Positions 25,818-34,640 of a stretch of 64,000 nt of DNA are shown here, in pieces. Position 1 is the first letter of the stretch, and each line of letters starts with the position of its first letter. The notes below the pieces were generated by a model that did not search any database, was not told where the DNA came from, and saw only the letters and a list, made by a program, of their open reading frames with translations. A program made the position numbers and the translations under genes. The stretch comes from Ectopseudomonas mendocina. Lineage in GTDB: Bacteria > Pseudomonadota > Gammaproteobacteria > Pseudomonadales > Pseudomonadaceae. The stretch spans positions 1-64,000 of the forward strand of contig NZ_SCFY01000019.1 in NCBI RefSeq assembly GCF_007049795.1, read 5' to 3'.

Positions 25818-27083
25818 ATGACTGCCCTGGGCCGTATCAATCTCGGCGTCAGCCTGCTGTTCGGGCTGGTGACCCTGGCCGGGCTGGCGCTGCTGTTGCG
25901 CCAGGCCAGCCACGATGTGCAGCGCGAGCTACAGGCCGCCGAAGCGGTAGTGGAATACCTCGGTGAAGTGGCGCGCAGCAACCCCGGCAGCCTGCGCCCG
26001 GAACTGACCGAGAACCTGCGGCATATCCGCGTGAGCTGGCTGCGACCGGGCGAAGAGCCCGAGCAGCAGACCGAAAGCCTCATCGAGCACTGGATCGCCG
26101 AGCGCCTGCTGGGCTCGGCTTCACTGGTGGCCGATGCCTGGCCGCTGGAAGATGGCCGCGAGTTGCGTATCGCTCTCGACCCCTATGACGAGATCGAGGA
26201 AATCTACGACTCGCTGCTGCAACTGCTGCTGCTTAGCGCCTTCGCCCTGATCCTCAGCCTGCTCACCATCCGCTTCGCCGTAAACCGGGCCAGGCGCGTG
26301 TTGGACGAGCTGCTCGCCGGCCTGCGCGAAGTCGGCGCCGGTCACTTCGATACGCGTTTGCACGACCACGGCCTGGCCGAGGCCAAGCACCTGGCGGCGC
26401 ACTTCAACGACATGACTATCACCCTGCAACAGGTGCAGGCGGACAACGCCGAGCTGACCCAGGCGCTGCTGGAGTTGCAGGAGCGCGAGCGCACGCGCCT
26501 CGGCCAGACCTTGCACGACGACCTCGGTCAATACCTCAGCGGCATTCGCGCCCAGGCCTGCCTGCTCAAGGTGATTGCTGACCGGCCGCAGCAGGTGCAG
26601 GACACCGCGCGCCTGCTCGACGACAACTGCGAGCGCCTGCAACAGGGCTTTCGCAGCCTGATCCGCGACCTCTATCCGGTGGTGCTGGAGCGCCTGGAGC
26701 TCGGCCCGGCGCTGCAGCAATTGGCTGCCGACTGGCAGCAGGCGCAAGGCATTCGCTGCCGCCTGCAACTGAGCGAACAACTGCCGAGCCTGCCGCTGGC
26801 GAGCAAGGCCCATCTCTATCGCCTGGTGCAGGAGGCGCTGACCAATGTCGCCCGCCATGCCGACGCCAGCGAAGTGCGCATTCGCCTGCAACGCCGTGGC
26901 CAAGGGCTGCGTCTGCTTGTGCGTGACAACGGCCAGGGCACTGCACTGCCGCTGCGCCCCGGCATCGGCCTGCGCTCGATGCGCGAACGCAGCCGCAGCC
27001 TCGGCGGCGAGCTGCGCCTGCACAGCCGCCCGCAAGCCGGCTGGGCGTTATGTCTGAATATTCCTCTGGAGGCTACGCGATGA
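25818..27083 (+). CDS. eraS: Sensor histidine kinase EraS (PedS2 type)
   Basis: A 421-residue membrane sensor kinase. Helix one (about 8-28) and helix two (about 135-155) enclose a periplasmic domain of about 105 residues rich in acidic residues (EDGRELRIALDPYDEIEE). A HAMP region, a HisKA_3 domain with H233 in QTLHDDLGQYLSGI, and an HATPase domain (EALTNVARHADAS, DNGQG, GIGLRSMRERS) follow. It forms an operon with eraR by a four-base overlap. In P. aeruginosa EraS is required for exaA expression, and in P. putida the homologue PedS2 governs the calcium/lanthanide switch. The acidic periplasmic domain next to a pedH-type gene fits metal sensing, which is inference. Confidence 0.87.
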   Translation: MTALGRINLGVSLLFGLVTLAGLALLLRQASHDVQRELQAAEAVVEYLGEVARSNPGSLRPELTENLRHIRVSWLRPGEEPEQQTESLIEHWIAERLLGSASLVADAWPLEDGRELRIALDPYDEIEEIYDSLLQLLLLSAFALILSLLTIRFAVNRARRVLDELLAGLREVGAGHFDTRLHDHGLAEAKHLAAHFNDMTITLQQVQADNAELTQALLELQERERTRLGQTLHDDLGQYLSGIRAQACLLKVIADRPQQVQDTARLLDDNCERLQQGFRSLIRDLYPVVLERLELGPALQQLAADWQQAQGIRCRLQLSEQLPSLPLASKAHLYRLVQEALTNVARHADASEVRIRLQRRGQGLRLLVRDNGQGTALPLRPGIGLRSMRERSRSLGGELRLHSRPQAGWALCLNIPLEATR

Positions 27084-27730
27084 AGGTTCTACTGGTGGAC
27101 GATCACGCCGTGGTACGCCAGGGCTACGCCAGCCTGCTGCGCGCCCTGTTGCCGGACGTGCAACTGCGCGAAGCCTGCGATGGCGAGCAGGCCCTGCAGC
27201 GGGTGCAGGAAGAGATCCCCAACCTAGTGATCATGGATATCGGCCTGCCCGGCATCAGCGGCCTGGAAACCACCCGCCGCCTTCGTCAGCGCCTGCCGCA
27301 ACTGCGCGTGCTGTTCTTCAGCATGCACGACGAACTGCCTCTGGTACGCCAGGCGCTGGACGCCGGCGCCATCGGCTACCTGACCAAGAACTCTTCACCG
27401 GAAGTGCTGGTGGAGGCGGTCAAACGCACCGCTGCCGGCCACGCCTATATCGAGCAGCAACTGGCCACCCAACTGGCCTGCAACCCCGCCAGCAGCGACG
27501 GCCTAGACCCGCGCCTGCGCGAGCTGACCCAGCGCGAGTTCGAAATCTTCGTCATGCTCGCCCGCGGCCTGCCACCTCGGCAGATCGCCGAGAAGCTGTG
27601 CATCAGCGCCAAGACCCTGTCCAATTATCAGACTTTGGTAAAGAACAAATTGCAGATCAGCTCGCAGGCGGAGCTGGTGCATTTGGCGATTGATAGTGGG
27701 GTGGTAAGGGTGGGGTTGGAGAGTGCTTGA
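27080..27730 (+). CDS. eraR: LuxR-type response regulator EraR (PedR2 type)
   Basis: A 216-residue NarL-type regulator. The receiver has D7, D8 and the acceptor D53 in VIMDIGLPGISG, with a lysine in GYLTKNSSP. The C-terminal helix-turn-helix is LTQREFEIFVMLARGLPPRQ with SAKTLSNYQTLVKNKL. TCTGGAGG lies upstream and the ATG overlaps the eraS stop (ATGA). EraR/ExaE activates exaA in P. aeruginosa. In P. putida the homologue PedR2 activates pedE and represses pedH when lanthanides are absent. Its operator may be the CCGGGAAA palindrome found before both dehydrogenase genes here. Confidence 0.88.
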   Translation: MKVLLVDDHAVVRQGYASLLRALLPDVQLREACDGEQALQRVQEEIPNLVIMDIGLPGISGLETTRRLRQRLPQLRVLFFSMHDELPLVRQALDAGAIGYLTKNSSPEVLVEAVKRTAAGHAYIEQQLATQLACNPASSDGLDPRLRELTQREFEIFVMLARGLPPRQIAEKLCISAKTLSNYQTLVKNKLQISSQAELVHLAIDSGVVRVGLESA

Positions 27731-27741
27731 TTCAGGGTGGG

Positions 27742-27900
27742 TTCGCGGCTGAAGCCGCTCCTACGCAAATCAGCGTTCGGCCGCAGACCGTAGGAGCGGC
27801 TTTAGCCGCGAAGCGCTCTTGAGTATCGCGGCTGAAACGGAATGCCGCCCAGCCGCTCCACAGGGGGACGTTGAACAACGTAGGGCGGGTGCAACCCGCC
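27742..27900. repeat. REP pair and a GGGTGCAACCCGCC arm
   Basis: TTCGCGGCTGAAGCCGCTCC (27742 on) and its inverse copy ending near 27812 form a REP pair. 27880-27900 is one arm of the GGGTGCAACCCGCC repeat. The rest of this 265-bp gap between eraR and the pentapeptide gene shows no gene. Confidence 0.75.
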
Positions 27901-27995
27901 AGAACGCGGATTGGCATTAGCTGCACTGCCTGTTGGTGGGCTGAAGCGGAGCGCCGCCCGGCCCACCCTAAGAATCAGGGCCTTGCGGGATCAGC

Positions 27996-28655
27996 TCAAT
28001 CCCACCCTTTGGGGCATTGCACGCAGCCGGGCATGTTGGCGTCTTGGAAGTTGCCGAAGCGGGTGCGCGCGCCGGTGAGGTTGGCGTTCTCCAGGTTGGA
28101 GCCGCTGAGTTTCACTTCCTGCAGGTTGGCATCTTCCAGATGTGCACCCTTGAGGTCGGCCTTGCTCAGCCAGGTCATTTCCAGGTTGGCCGCCTGCAGC
28201 TGGACGTTGTGCAGCTTGGCGCCGGAGAGGCGGGCGAATTCCAGGTTGGCGGCGCGCATGTCGGCGCCTTCGAATTGCGCAGCCTGGGCGAACAGGGCCC
28301 AGCCACTGATGGCCACCAGGCTGGCGCCAGACAGATCGGCCAGGCGAAGGTTGCTTTGTTGCAGGCTGGCGCGGGTCAGGTTGGCGCCGCGTAGCTTGGC
28401 TTTCTCCAGGTTGGCCAGGTCGAGGTTGACGTGGCGCAGGTCGGCGCCGGAAAGGTCGGCACCGGACAGGTCCATGCGGCGCATGTCGAGGTTGCGCAGG
28501 TCGGCGCCGCGCAGGTTGGCGTTGGGGCATTTGCTGTCGGGTTCGATACGGCAGCCGTTGATCTGCGGCACGCCGTCGTTCTGGGTTTCGGCGCCGATGG
28601 CGTGGCTGCCGATTACCAGTAGCAGGACCGGGATAAGCAGGGGCAGGTAGTTCAT
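27996..28655 (-). CDS. Periplasmic pentapeptide-repeat protein
   Basis: A 219-residue protein with a signal peptide (MNYLPLLIPVLLLVIGSHAIG|AET) and about 25 pentapeptide repeats of the A(D/N)LxX type from residue 45 to 205 (ANLRGADLRNLDMRRMDLSG and so on), giving a right-handed quadrilateral beta-helix. Single cysteines near each end (CRIEPDSKC, CVQCPKG) may close the helix. It follows exaA on the same strand with a 100-bp gap. The same gene order is seen in other Pseudomonas ped loci as I recall. Function unknown; the exported location suggests contact with the dehydrogenase. Confidence 0.8.
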   Translation of the reverse strand: MNYLPLLIPVLLLVIGSHAIGAETQNDGVPQINGCRIEPDSKCPNANLRGADLRNLDMRRMDLSGADLSGADLRHVNLDLANLEKAKLRGANLTRASLQQSNLRLADLSGASLVAISGWALFAQAAQFEGADMRAANLEFARLSGAKLHNVQLQAANLEMTWLSKADLKGAHLEDANLQEVKLSGSNLENANLTGARTRFGNFQDANMPGCVQCPKGWD

Positions 28656-28755
28656 GGCGAGTCCTCGAATGGGATGATGGGTGAGGCAGTCGCGGCTAAA
28701 GCCCCTCCCACATGTAGCGTGCATGGCGCACTCAGGTGCGCCATGCGTTCAGCCT

Positions 28756-30618
28756 TTAGCGTTGGGCGCTGGCCTTGTCCCAGCTCGGCAGCTTGAACAC
28801 CCAGAAGGAACCGCCCTGGGCAACCGGTTTGGTCAGGTCGGCCATGTCGCCGCCCCACAGCGGCACGGCGCCGCCGTAACCGGCGGTCACGCCGATGTAC
28901 TGCTCACCGTCCTGCTCCCAGGTGACGGGCGGGGAGATGATTCCGGTGCCGACCTGGAACTTCCACAGCTCCTTGCCGTTCTTGGCATCGAAGGCCTTGA
29001 AGTAGCCGTCCCCGGTACCGGTGAACACCAGGTTGCCCTTGGTGGCGAGTACGCCGGCCCACAGCGGCAGGCGCTCCTTGTGCTCCCAGGCGACCTTGCC
29101 GGTAGTTGGGTTCATCGCCCGCAGGATGCCGACGTGGTCGTCGAACAGACGCTTGATTCGGAAGCCCATGCCCAGGTAGGCGGAGCCCTTCTTGTAATGC
29201 GCTTCTTCGGCCCAGTAGTCCTCTTTCCAGTGGTTGGCCGGGACGTAGAACAGACCGGTGTCCTGGCTGTAGGCCATCGGGTTCCAGTTCTTGCCACCGA
29301 GGAACGGCGGGGAGACTTCGACCACTTCACCTTTGCTTTCGCCGGGCTTGGGCTTCGGCGGGCGCTGGCCTTCGTTCTCGACCGGGCGACCGGTTTCCAG
29401 ATCGATGTGGCTGGCCCAGGTGATCTTGTCGACGAAGGGGAAGGCGTTCTTCAGCTTGCCGTTGGCGCGGTCGACCACGTAGAAGAAGCCGTTGCGGTCG
29501 GCGTGGGCGGTGGCCTTGGTGACCTTGCCGTCCTTGTCCTTGTAGTCGAACAGCACCAGCTCGTTGTTGCCGGAGAAGTCCCAGGCGTCGTTCGGGGTGT
29601 GCTGGTAGAACCACTTCACTTCGCCGGTGGTGGGGTCGACGCCGACCTGGCCGGAGGTGTACAGGCTGTCGTAGTCCTTGGGATTGCCACCGTCGCTGGT
29701 GCGCGCCCAGCCGTTCCAAGGGGCCGGGTTGCCGGCGCCGATAATGATGGTGTTGGTTTCGGCATCGAAACTGGCGCTCTGCCACGGCGCACCGCCGCCC
29801 TGGCTCCAGGCTTCCTTCTTGCCGGTCGGGTGGTTGGGATCATCCGGCCAGCTCGGCGCTTTGACGTCGCCCGTTGGGGTGCTGTCCTTGCCGTTCAGGC
29901 GGCCCATATGTCCTTCGACGAAGGGGCGCATCCAGACTTCTTCACCGGTATCCGGGTCGCGGGCGAATAGCTTGCCGACCACGCCGAATTCGTCACCAGA
30001 GCTGCCGTGGATCAGAAGCACCTTGCCGCTCTTGCCGTCTTTGACGATGGTCGGCGCGCCGGTCATGGTGTAGCCGGCGGAGTGATCGCCGAATTTCTTG
30101 TTCCAGACCACCTTGCCGGTGTCCTTGTTCAGCGCCACGACGCGGGCGTCGAGGGTGCCGAAGTAGATCTTGTCGCCATAGATGGCGGCGCCGCGGTTGA
30201 CCACGTCGCAGCACGGGCGGATGTCATCGGGCAGGCGGTGACTGTAGGTCCACAGGCGCTTGCCGGTTTTCGCGTCGAGGGCGAAGACGCGCGAGTAGGA
30301 TCCGGTCACGTAGACCACGCCGTCGTGGATGATGGCCTGGGACTCCTGGCCGCGCTGCTTCTCGTCACCGAAGGAGTAGCTCCAGGCCGGGGTCAGCTTG
30401 AACACGTTTTCGGCGTTCACCTGAGCCAGCGGGCTCCAGCGCTGGGCGTTGGTGCCCATGCCGTACTGCAGCACGTTGGTGGTGGTGGTGTGGTCGTTGG
30501 CGATGTCTTCCCAGGTGACCGGCTTGGCGAATGCGCCCTGGCTCAGCGCCAGGCCGCCGGCCAACATCAGGGCAAGCGCCAGAGGGCGCGGGGTGCTGGG
30601 TAGGTTTCTTGTTGTCAT
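28756..30618 (-). CDS. exaA: PQQ-dependent alcohol dehydrogenase, calcium type (ExaA/PedE)
   Basis: A 620-residue periplasmic quinoprotein alcohol dehydrogenase. The signal peptide is cut after GAFA, giving KPVTWEDI. Eight W-motif propeller blades are visible. Vicinal C136-C137 (DDIRPCCDVV) form the disulfide over PQQ. The catalytic Asp is D347 in DAWDFSGNNE. The residue two positions on is S349, as in calcium enzymes such as P. aeruginosa ExaA and P. putida PedE; lanthanide enzymes have Asp there. It oxidises ethanol and other alcohols and passes electrons to cytochrome c550. The start at 30618 gives the expected signal peptide. It is divergent from exaB. Confidence 0.93.
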   Translation of the reverse strand: MTTRNLPSTPRPLALALMLAGGLALSQGAFAKPVTWEDIANDHTTTTNVLQYGMGTNAQRWSPLAQVNAENVFKLTPAWSYSFGDEKQRGQESQAIIHDGVVYVTGSYSRVFALDAKTGKRLWTYSHRLPDDIRPCCDVVNRGAAIYGDKIYFGTLDARVVALNKDTGKVVWNKKFGDHSAGYTMTGAPTIVKDGKSGKVLLIHGSSGDEFGVVGKLFARDPDTGEEVWMRPFVEGHMGRLNGKDSTPTGDVKAPSWPDDPNHPTGKKEAWSQGGGAPWQSASFDAETNTIIIGAGNPAPWNGWARTSDGGNPKDYDSLYTSGQVGVDPTTGEVKWFYQHTPNDAWDFSGNNELVLFDYKDKDGKVTKATAHADRNGFFYVVDRANGKLKNAFPFVDKITWASHIDLETGRPVENEGQRPPKPKPGESKGEVVEVSPPFLGGKNWNPMAYSQDTGLFYVPANHWKEDYWAEEAHYKKGSAYLGMGFRIKRLFDDHVGILRAMNPTTGKVAWEHKERLPLWAGVLATKGNLVFTGTGDGYFKAFDAKNGKELWKFQVGTGIISPPVTWEQDGEQYIGVTAGYGGAVPLWGGDMADLTKPVAQGGSFWVFKLPSWDKASAQR

Positions 30619-30752
30619 CGTTGTGCTTCCCATTGGAGGTGGTAGGTCGCTGCAGTGACACCGCGAAAACTGGGTTCCGGGGATGTCCAGCAGAGGCAAG
30701 CCGATGGTGGTACCCGGCCACCTTCGCGCCTACGGAAAAACTCCCGCCTTTG

Positions 30753-30769
30753 CCGGGAGGATTTCCCGG
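30753..30769. promoter_or_regulatory. CCGGGAGGATTTCCCGG palindrome
   Basis: A 17-bp near-palindrome differing from the pedH copy (36074-36090) only in two central bases. On the exaA sense strand it reads CCGGGAAATCCTCCCGG, sharing CCGGGAAAT with the copies at 24085 and 25255. Confidence 0.65.
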
Positions 30770-30824
30770 TCGGCCCATGACTTGGCCTTGCTGCCAAGGC
30801 ATCGCCAACACCCCCTCACAAGCC

Positions 30825-30842
30825 CTACTACCAAGGGACTAG
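30825..30842 (+). promoter_or_regulatory. CTACTACC box upstream of exaB
   Basis: CTACTACCAAGGGACTAG, 105 bp before the exaB start and in its orientation. Sixteen of 18 bases match the exaC copy. Confidence 0.7.
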
Positions 30843-30947
30843 AACGCGACCACCAAAGCAGCATTCGGCGCGTTGCACGGCCTTTCTATGATGGTCGCCA
30901 CGAGCTCTGTATGGGCTGTCTTGCGTGCATTAGATGAGGTCCTGGCC

Positions 30948-31367
30948 ATGAACAAGAAGATCCAATCCACCCTGGCGCTGCTGTTGCTCGCCGCATCGAC
31001 CAACCTCTGGGCGCACGGTGATGTGGTCCCGCAGGCAGTGAACACTGATGGTCTGGAACCGCTGGGTGAGGAATGGCTGGACGAGAACCCCTATCGCGAC
31101 AACCCGCGCGCCATCGAGATTGGCTCCTCGGCCTACAACCAGAACTGCGCTGCCTGCCACGGCCTGGAAGCCAAGTCCGGCGGTATCGCCCCCGACCTGC
31201 GCCTGCTGGAACTGGGCGCCAGTGGTGACGAGTGGTTCAAGGAGCGGGTAATCAACGGCGCGGTGCGCGATGGGCGCGTGTACATGCCGAAGATGGCCGA
31301 CTTCCTCAGTCAGGAAGCGCTGTGGGCTGTGCGTAGCTATTTGGAGAGCGTGCACGTCGAGGAGTAA
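30948..31367 (+). CDS. exaB: Cytochrome c550, electron acceptor of the alcohol dehydrogenase (ExaB/PedF)
   Basis: A 139-residue class I cytochrome c. After the signal peptide (MNKKIQSTLALLLLAASTNLWA|HGD), the heme site is CAACH in NQNCAACHGLEAKSGGIAPDL, and the Met ligand is in VYMPKMADFLSQEALWAVRSYL. It takes electrons from the PQQ dehydrogenase to the oxidase chain. It is divergent from exaA, as in P. aeruginosa. Three bases separate it from the next gene, whose ribosome site (GAGGAG) lies in its last codons, so the two are co-transcribed. Confidence 0.92.
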   Translation: MNKKIQSTLALLLLAASTNLWAHGDVVPQAVNTDGLEPLGEEWLDENPYRDNPRAIEIGSSAYNQNCAACHGLEAKSGGIAPDLRLLELGASGDEWFKERVINGAVRDGRVYMPKMADFLSQEALWAVRSYLESVHVEE

Positions 31368-31370
31368 TTC

Positions 31371-32243
31371 ATGCGCCGGCTGATCCTGCTGTGTGGTCTT
31401 CTGCTCAGCCTGGGCATCGCTCACGCGCAGGTGCGCGACTTCGACCGCATCACCGAGTCGGGCATCCTGCGCGTGGCGCTGTACCAGAACTTCCCGCCCT
31501 ACAGCTACGAGCAGGACGGTCAGCCGCGTGGCGTCGACTACGAGCTGGCCAAGGCGCTGGCAGAAGGGCTTGGGCTGAAGCTTGAAGTGATGTGGGCGCC
31601 GCCAGGCGAAAAGCTTGACGACGACCTGCGTGACTACATCTGGCGTGGTCGGGTGACCGCGCAGGGCCAACTGGCCGATGTGATGCTGCGTGTGCCATAC
31701 GACCGCGACTACGCGCAGATGCGCAATGAGCTGGGCGAGCTGGTCAACGAACTCGTGGTGATGTTCGGTCCCTATCAGCGTGAGCGCTGGCAACTGGCGT
31801 TCGATCGTCGGCGTCTGCCCGAGGTGCCTAGCATCGTTGCGTTGCGCCAGCATCCAGTCGGCGTCGAAGTCGAGAGTGTGCCCTCGTTCTACCTGAGTTC
31901 GGTGCAGGGCGGCATGCTCAGCCAGGAAACCCGCCATTACCCAACGCCGAAGCTGGCCTTTGCGGCCATGCAGGGTGGTGAAGTGGATGCGGTGATGGCG
32001 CTGCGTGGCGAGGTGGACTGGCTGGTGCATGAGGCCGATGACCCACAACTGGCGCTAGCGGAGAACGCCTACCCGGACATGGGCCGGCAGATCTGGGAAA
32101 TCGGCATGGCGGTGCACGAAACCAATCGGCAATTGGCCTATGCCCTGGAAGAACAGTTGGAAAACATGATCCTCGACGGCTCACTCGAGCGCCTGTACGC
32201 GCGCTACGGGCTGCGCTACGAGAAGCCGGAACAATACCAATAA
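31371..32243 (+). CDS. MoxJ/PedG-like periplasmic binding protein
   Basis: A 290-residue type II periplasmic binding protein of the kind associated with quinoprotein dehydrogenases. Signal peptide MRRLILLCGLLLSLGIAHA|QVRDF. The mature N-terminus (ESGILRVALYQNFPPYSYEQ) is the standard SBP_bac_3 opening, followed by GVDYELAKALAEGLGL and a ligand-loop region with RVPYDRDYAQM. MoxJ of methylotrophs is a structural assembly partner of methanol dehydrogenase rather than a transporter component, and the same may apply here. It is in an operon with exaB and the SoxYZ-like gene. Confidence 0.82.
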   Translation: MRRLILLCGLLLSLGIAHAQVRDFDRITESGILRVALYQNFPPYSYEQDGQPRGVDYELAKALAEGLGLKLEVMWAPPGEKLDDDLRDYIWRGRVTAQGQLADVMLRVPYDRDYAQMRNELGELVNELVVMFGPYQRERWQLAFDRRRLPEVPSIVALRQHPVGVEVESVPSFYLSSVQGGMLSQETRHYPTPKLAFAAMQGGEVDAVMALRGEVDWLVHEADDPQLALAENAYPDMGRQIWEIGMAVHETNRQLAYALEEQLENMILDGSLERLYARYGLRYEKPEQYQ

Positions 32244-32264
32244 GAGTCGAGCCGGAGGTGGGCG

Positions 32265-33014
32265 ATGGATTGGCGTAGCCTGATGTTGCTGGCCCTGTTT
32301 GCCTGGGCCTGGGAAGCGCGGGCCGCCGCGCCCGATCCGGTCACCTCGGTGATGTGGGACTACTATCACCAGCGCCTGCTCAACGGTGAGGCCTTCGTCT
32401 TCGACGACAAGGTTCGTCTCGAGGTGCCGCCATTCGCCGAGGATGCGCGCCAGGTGCCGATCCAGATCGACGCCAGCGCCTACCGCGGCAAGGTCAAGCG
32501 CATTCTGGCCTGGGCCGAGCTCAACCCTATCCCGCGTATTCTCGATTTCGCCCCCAGCGAGCATCTGGAGCCGAGCCTGGCGATTCGTATCCGTGTCGAG
32601 CAGGCCACGCCGATTCGCGCGGCCGTGCTCACCGACGATGGCGTCTGGCATATCGGCTCGGCCCGCGTCGAGGCGGCGGGTGGCGGCTGTACTGCGCCCA
32701 GCGTGGTGCGCGCCGAGGCCGGCTGGGAGGAGCGTCTGGGCCAGGTGCTGGGCAAGCGCTTCGAACGTGGTGAGGACAGCCGCCTGCGCCTGCAGGTGTC
32801 GCACCCGATGGACAACGGCCTGGTCGGCGGCATCCCCGAGTTCTACATCGAGCAGGCCGAGTTGCGCGATGCCGATGGCCAGGTGTTGGGGCGTATCGAG
32901 TTGTTCCCTGCAGTCAGCGAGAACCCGACGCTGACCTTCGACCTGCGCGACGACCGGCAGGCCGAAGTCTGGCTGCGCGACAACAACGGCAACGAATTCC
33001 AGGCCGCGTTCTGA
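32265..33014 (+). CDS. Quinoprotein-dehydrogenase-associated SoxYZ-like carrier
   Basis: A 249-residue exported fusion of a SoxY-like and a SoxZ-like domain. After the signal peptide (cut near AWEARA|AAP) the SoxY half ends in VEAAGGGCTAPS, with the cysteine on a Gly-rich swinging arm as in SoxY, though not at the very C-terminus. The SoxZ half follows (RLRLQVSHPMDNGLVGGIPEFYIEQ). In the sulfur-oxidising system SoxY carries the substrate on this cysteine. In quinoprotein loci the role is unknown. GGAGGTGGGCG precedes the start. Confidence 0.83.
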   Translation: MDWRSLMLLALFAWAWEARAAAPDPVTSVMWDYYHQRLLNGEAFVFDDKVRLEVPPFAEDARQVPIQIDASAYRGKVKRILAWAELNPIPRILDFAPSEHLEPSLAIRIRVEQATPIRAAVLTDDGVWHIGSARVEAAGGGCTAPSVVRAEAGWEERLGQVLGKRFERGEDSRLRLQVSHPMDNGLVGGIPEFYIEQAELRDADGQVLGRIELFPAVSENPTLTFDLRDDRQAEVWLRDNNGNEFQAAF

Positions 33015-33026
33015 ACGCTGCGACCG

Positions 33027-33047
33027 GTAGGGTGCGCCGTGCGCACC
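33027..33047. repeat. 21-bp palindromic repeat copy
   Basis: GTAGGGTGCGCCGTGCGCAC plus C, an intact copy in the 54-bp gap before the metallo-hydrolase gene. Confidence 0.85.
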
Positions 33048-33068
33048 AACCCCATCTAGGAGGCCTCC

Positions 33069-33998
33069 ATGCGTTGGGTGCTACTGCTGACCTGCCTGTT
33101 CGCCAGCCTGGCGCAGGCGCTCGACTACCACCTGCAACCCCGGCAGATCGCCGAGGGCGTCTGGCTGCTGGAGGGTAGTACCGATAATTTCGCGGCGGAA
33201 AACGGCGGCAATATCGTCAACGTCGGCTTTATCGAAACCGCAGACGGCGTGGTGGTGATCGACACCGGTCCGTCGCGTCGCTACGGCGAGGCGCTGCGCC
33301 AGAGTATCGAGAAAACCACCGGCAAACCGGTGCTGCGCGTGTTGCTGACTCACCATCACCCCGATCATGTGCTGGGCAACCAGGCTTTCGCCGGCGTGCC
33401 CATCGCGGCATTGCCCGAGACCACCCGGTTGCTGGCCGAACAGGGCGACGCCATGGCGGAGAATATGTACCGCCTGGTTGGCGACTGGATGCGCGGTACC
33501 GAAGTGGTGTTGCCCACCGAGGAGGTGCAGGAAGGCACGCTGGAAATTGGCGGCAGGCGCCTGCAACTGCTGGCGCTACAGGGGCATACCGGCGCCGACC
33601 TGGCGATTCTGGACGAGCGCACGGGCGTGCTGTTCGCTGGCGATATCCTGTTTTACCAGCGCGCGCTGACCACGCCGAACAGCCCGGGGCTGGACGTGTG
33701 GCTGGCCGATCTGGACCGGCTCGAAGCAATGCCATGGAAGCAGATCGTGCCCGGCCATGGCCCGGTAACCACGGATGCGGCGCCGTTCGTGCAGATGCGT
33801 GATTACCTGGGCTGGCTCGATGGCTTGCTGCGTCAGGGGGCAGAGCAGGGCGCGGAGATGAACGAACTGATCCGCGCGCCGATCCCCGAGCGCTTCGCTC
33901 AGGTCAACCTGTCGCGCTATGAGCTGATCCGCAGCGTCAGCCACCTTTACCCGCACTACGAGCGCAACGCCATGGGGCGGGTTGATCGTCAGGATTAG
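33069..33998 (+). CDS. Quinoprotein relay system zinc metallohydrolase (MBL fold)
   Basis: A 309-residue exported metallo-beta-lactamase-fold protein. Signal peptide MRWVLLLTCLFASLAQA|LDYH. Zinc motif HHHPDH in LLTHHHPDHVLGN (about residues 95-102), a second His in LQGHTGADL, the bridging Asp in VLFAGDILF, and the last His in VPGHGPVT. It belongs to the SoxH-related families found with PQQ dehydrogenases and SoxYZ-like carriers. The likely substrate is a thioester or persulfide on the carrier cysteine, which is inference. TAGGAGGCC precedes the start. A copy of the 21-bp repeat follows at 34016. Confidence 0.83.
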   Translation: MRWVLLLTCLFASLAQALDYHLQPRQIAEGVWLLEGSTDNFAAENGGNIVNVGFIETADGVVVIDTGPSRRYGEALRQSIEKTTGKPVLRVLLTHHHPDHVLGNQAFAGVPIAALPETTRLLAEQGDAMAENMYRLVGDWMRGTEVVLPTEEVQEGTLEIGGRRLQLLALQGHTGADLAILDERTGVLFAGDILFYQRALTTPNSPGLDVWLADLDRLEAMPWKQIVPGHGPVTTDAAPFVQMRDYLGWLDGLLRQGAEQGAEMNELIRAPIPERFAQVNLSRYELIRSVSHLYPHYERNAMGRVDRQD

Positions 33999-34015
33999 AA
34001 GCCTGGGGTGTCATC

Positions 34016-34093
34016 GGTGCGCAAGGCGCACCCTGCAACCAATCTCATAACGGCTGGGTATTCGAGTAGGGCGTACTCGCGAAGCAGTACGCC
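34016..34093. repeat. Two palindromic repeats after the metallohydrolase gene
   Basis: 34016-34036 is a GGTGCGCAAGGCGCACC copy. 34066-34093 is the GCGTACTCGCGAAGCAGTACGC hairpin family, inverted relative to 14028-14054. Confidence 0.75.
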
Positions 34094-34154
34094 GTTGGAT
34101 CTGTGAGACTCCGAAGATTGGTGGATTGTTCGCTTCGCTCCTGAATCCACCAAC

Positions 34155-34541
34155 CTAGAGCTCTTCGTCGTCACGAATCAGCACGTAATGACGGCCGTGC
34201 TCGGTCTCTTCGTGGTCGTAGACGTAATACATAACCACTTCGCCCAGGCTCGACTGCACGGCCACATAGTCACCGCTCTCGGGCATGAAGAAGTCCCGAG
34301 TCGCCGGCTTGGCCAGGCACTCGATATGGGCGCTGACGAAGTGGGTGGGGTCTTCTTCGCCGTAGTAGTCCTCGCGCTGGTGCGCATCCCAATCCTGCGG
34401 CGGCTCGAAGGCACCGGTGATCAGCACCTTGCCGTCGCCCAGATCCTGCTCTTCGGCATCCGGATCCTGCTCGTCCGGGCGATAGACCGTGCAGTCCAGT
34501 GCATCGGGATGGTTGAGAATTTCCTGGCGAGGGTGGGGCAC
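34155..34541 (-). CDS. Acidic conserved protein, unknown
   Basis: A 128-residue cytoplasmic, strongly acidic protein (many Asp/Glu, DPDAEEQDLGD, EEDPTHF, DHEETEHGRHYVLIRDDEEL). It has no signal peptide or membrane segment. The central part looks like a small beta-rich fold (GEVVMYYVYDHEE). I do not recognise the family. It lies between two exported proteins of the quinoprotein locus but on the minus strand with the following binding-protein gene, about 100 bp away. No function can be given. Confidence 0.6.
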   Translation of the reverse strand: MPHPRQEILNHPDALDCTVYRPDEQDPDAEEQDLGDGKVLITGAFEPPQDWDAHQREDYYGEEDPTHFVSAHIECLAKPATRDFFMPESGDYVAVQSSLGEVVMYYVYDHEETEHGRHYVLIRDDEEL

Positions 34542-34640
34542 GGGCGTCTCCGATCAGAATGTGCGGGCGGCCAAGTGTCGGGCAAAGCCGGGGCCGCCGC
34601 AATCATCGTGGAGCCTGTAAAGCCTGCTTGGTGACGAAGC

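Larger units (their letters stand above)
30619..30947. promoter_or_regulatory. Divergent control region exaA / exaB
   Basis: 329 bp without a gene. It holds the 17-bp palindrome 30753-30769 (134 bp before exaA) and the CTACTACC box 30825-30842 (105 bp before exaB). This matches separate control of exaA and exaB known from P. aeruginosa. Confidence 0.7.
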
